From RGIG995 sp045542115 (GTDB lineage Bacteria; Bacillota; Clostridia; Oscillospirales; UBA644), in contig JAZQKK010000037.1 in the NCBI GenBank assembly GCA_045542115.1, positions 1 to 5,776 of the forward strand: a stretch of 5,776 nucleotides of DNA, in the 5' to 3' direction. This document shows, piece after piece, positions 5,726-5,776 of this stretch. Under the pieces are notes generated by a model. The model did not search any database and was not told where the DNA came from. It saw only the letters and a list, made by a program, of their open reading frames with translations. The first letter of the stretch is position 1; every line of letters starts with the position of its first letter. A program made the position numbers and the translations under genes.

Positions 5726-5754
5726 TTGACAAACCGGGAAATTTGTGGTATACT
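5726..5754 (+). promoter_or_regulatory. Strong sigma-A promoter for a gene beyond the window
   Basis: TTGACA (5726-5731), a 17-base spacer and TATACT (5749-5754) with TGG just before the -10 (5746-5748) give a near-consensus extended -10 promoter. Transcription should start near 5761. A- and T-tracts at about 5703-5721 sit where an UP element would bind the alpha C-terminal domain. The transcript runs out of the window, so its gene is unseen; only about 16 transcribed bases are present, with no start codon. Confidence 0.9.
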
Positions 5755-5776
5755 ATTCAAGCGCCAAAAAAACGGG

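Noticed and set aside
1..5776. Search for CRISPR arrays, tRNA or rRNA genes, insertion sequences and attachment sites
   Set aside because: No regularly spaced repeats, no transposase or integrase fragments, no tRNA-like cloverleaf and no terminal inverted repeats with target duplications were seen by eye.

Overview
The window carries the distal end of the bacterial alpha ribosomal operon followed by an unrelated three-gene segment, all on the + strand and densely packed. The sequence suggests a Bacillota genome, probably a Clostridia-like lineage with roughly balanced base composition. The reasons are purine-rich GGAGG-type ribosome binding sites, near-consensus sigma-A promoters (TTGACA, 17-bp spacer, TGG-TATnnT), a four-cysteine uS4 encoded inside the alpha operon, and proteins of the type common in Firmicutes. 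I cannot assign a genus from the sequence alone.

Region 1 (1-2220) is the alpha operon. It holds the last codons of rpsK (uS11, 1-49), rpsD (uS4, 68-697), rpoA (RNA polymerase alpha, 848-1798) and rplQ (bL17, 1828-2169), and it closes with a strong intrinsic terminator at 2185-2220. These genes supply two small-subunit proteins, the assembly platform of RNA polymerase and one large-subunit protein. The 150-base gap between rpsD and rpoA is unusually long for this operon. It can fold into three consecutive hairpins, and a short strand between the first two is complementary to the rpoA Shine-Dalgarno sequence. This is the most interesting non-coding signal in the window.

Region 2 (2221-4275) starts with a gap containing an excellent extended -10 promoter. 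It drives a ROK-family sugar kinase (2355-3296), whose 3' end overlaps by 8 bases the start of an RluA-family pseudouridine synthase (3289-4248). A GC-rich hairpin with a short T-run lies a few bases after the synthase stop codon.

Region 3 (4276-5776) has an M16 zinc metallopeptidase (4300-5568) with an intact HxxEH...E site. By my alignment it has Ser in place of the usual Arg of the C-terminal Arg/Tyr pair. No clear promoter of its own is visible, so it is probably expressed by read-through of the hairpin at 4255-4275. An A/T-rich gap follows, with a long-stem terminator (5642-5693) and a second strong promoter (5726-5754) that must serve a gene beyond the window.

Most of the window is ordinary housekeeping sequence. 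I see no mobile element, CRISPR array, tRNA or rRNA, and no convincing new multi-gene system. The points worth a second look are the rpsD-rpoA structured spacer, the altered M16 residue, the inverted repeat over the kinase promoter and the leaky-looking terminator ahead of the peptidase.
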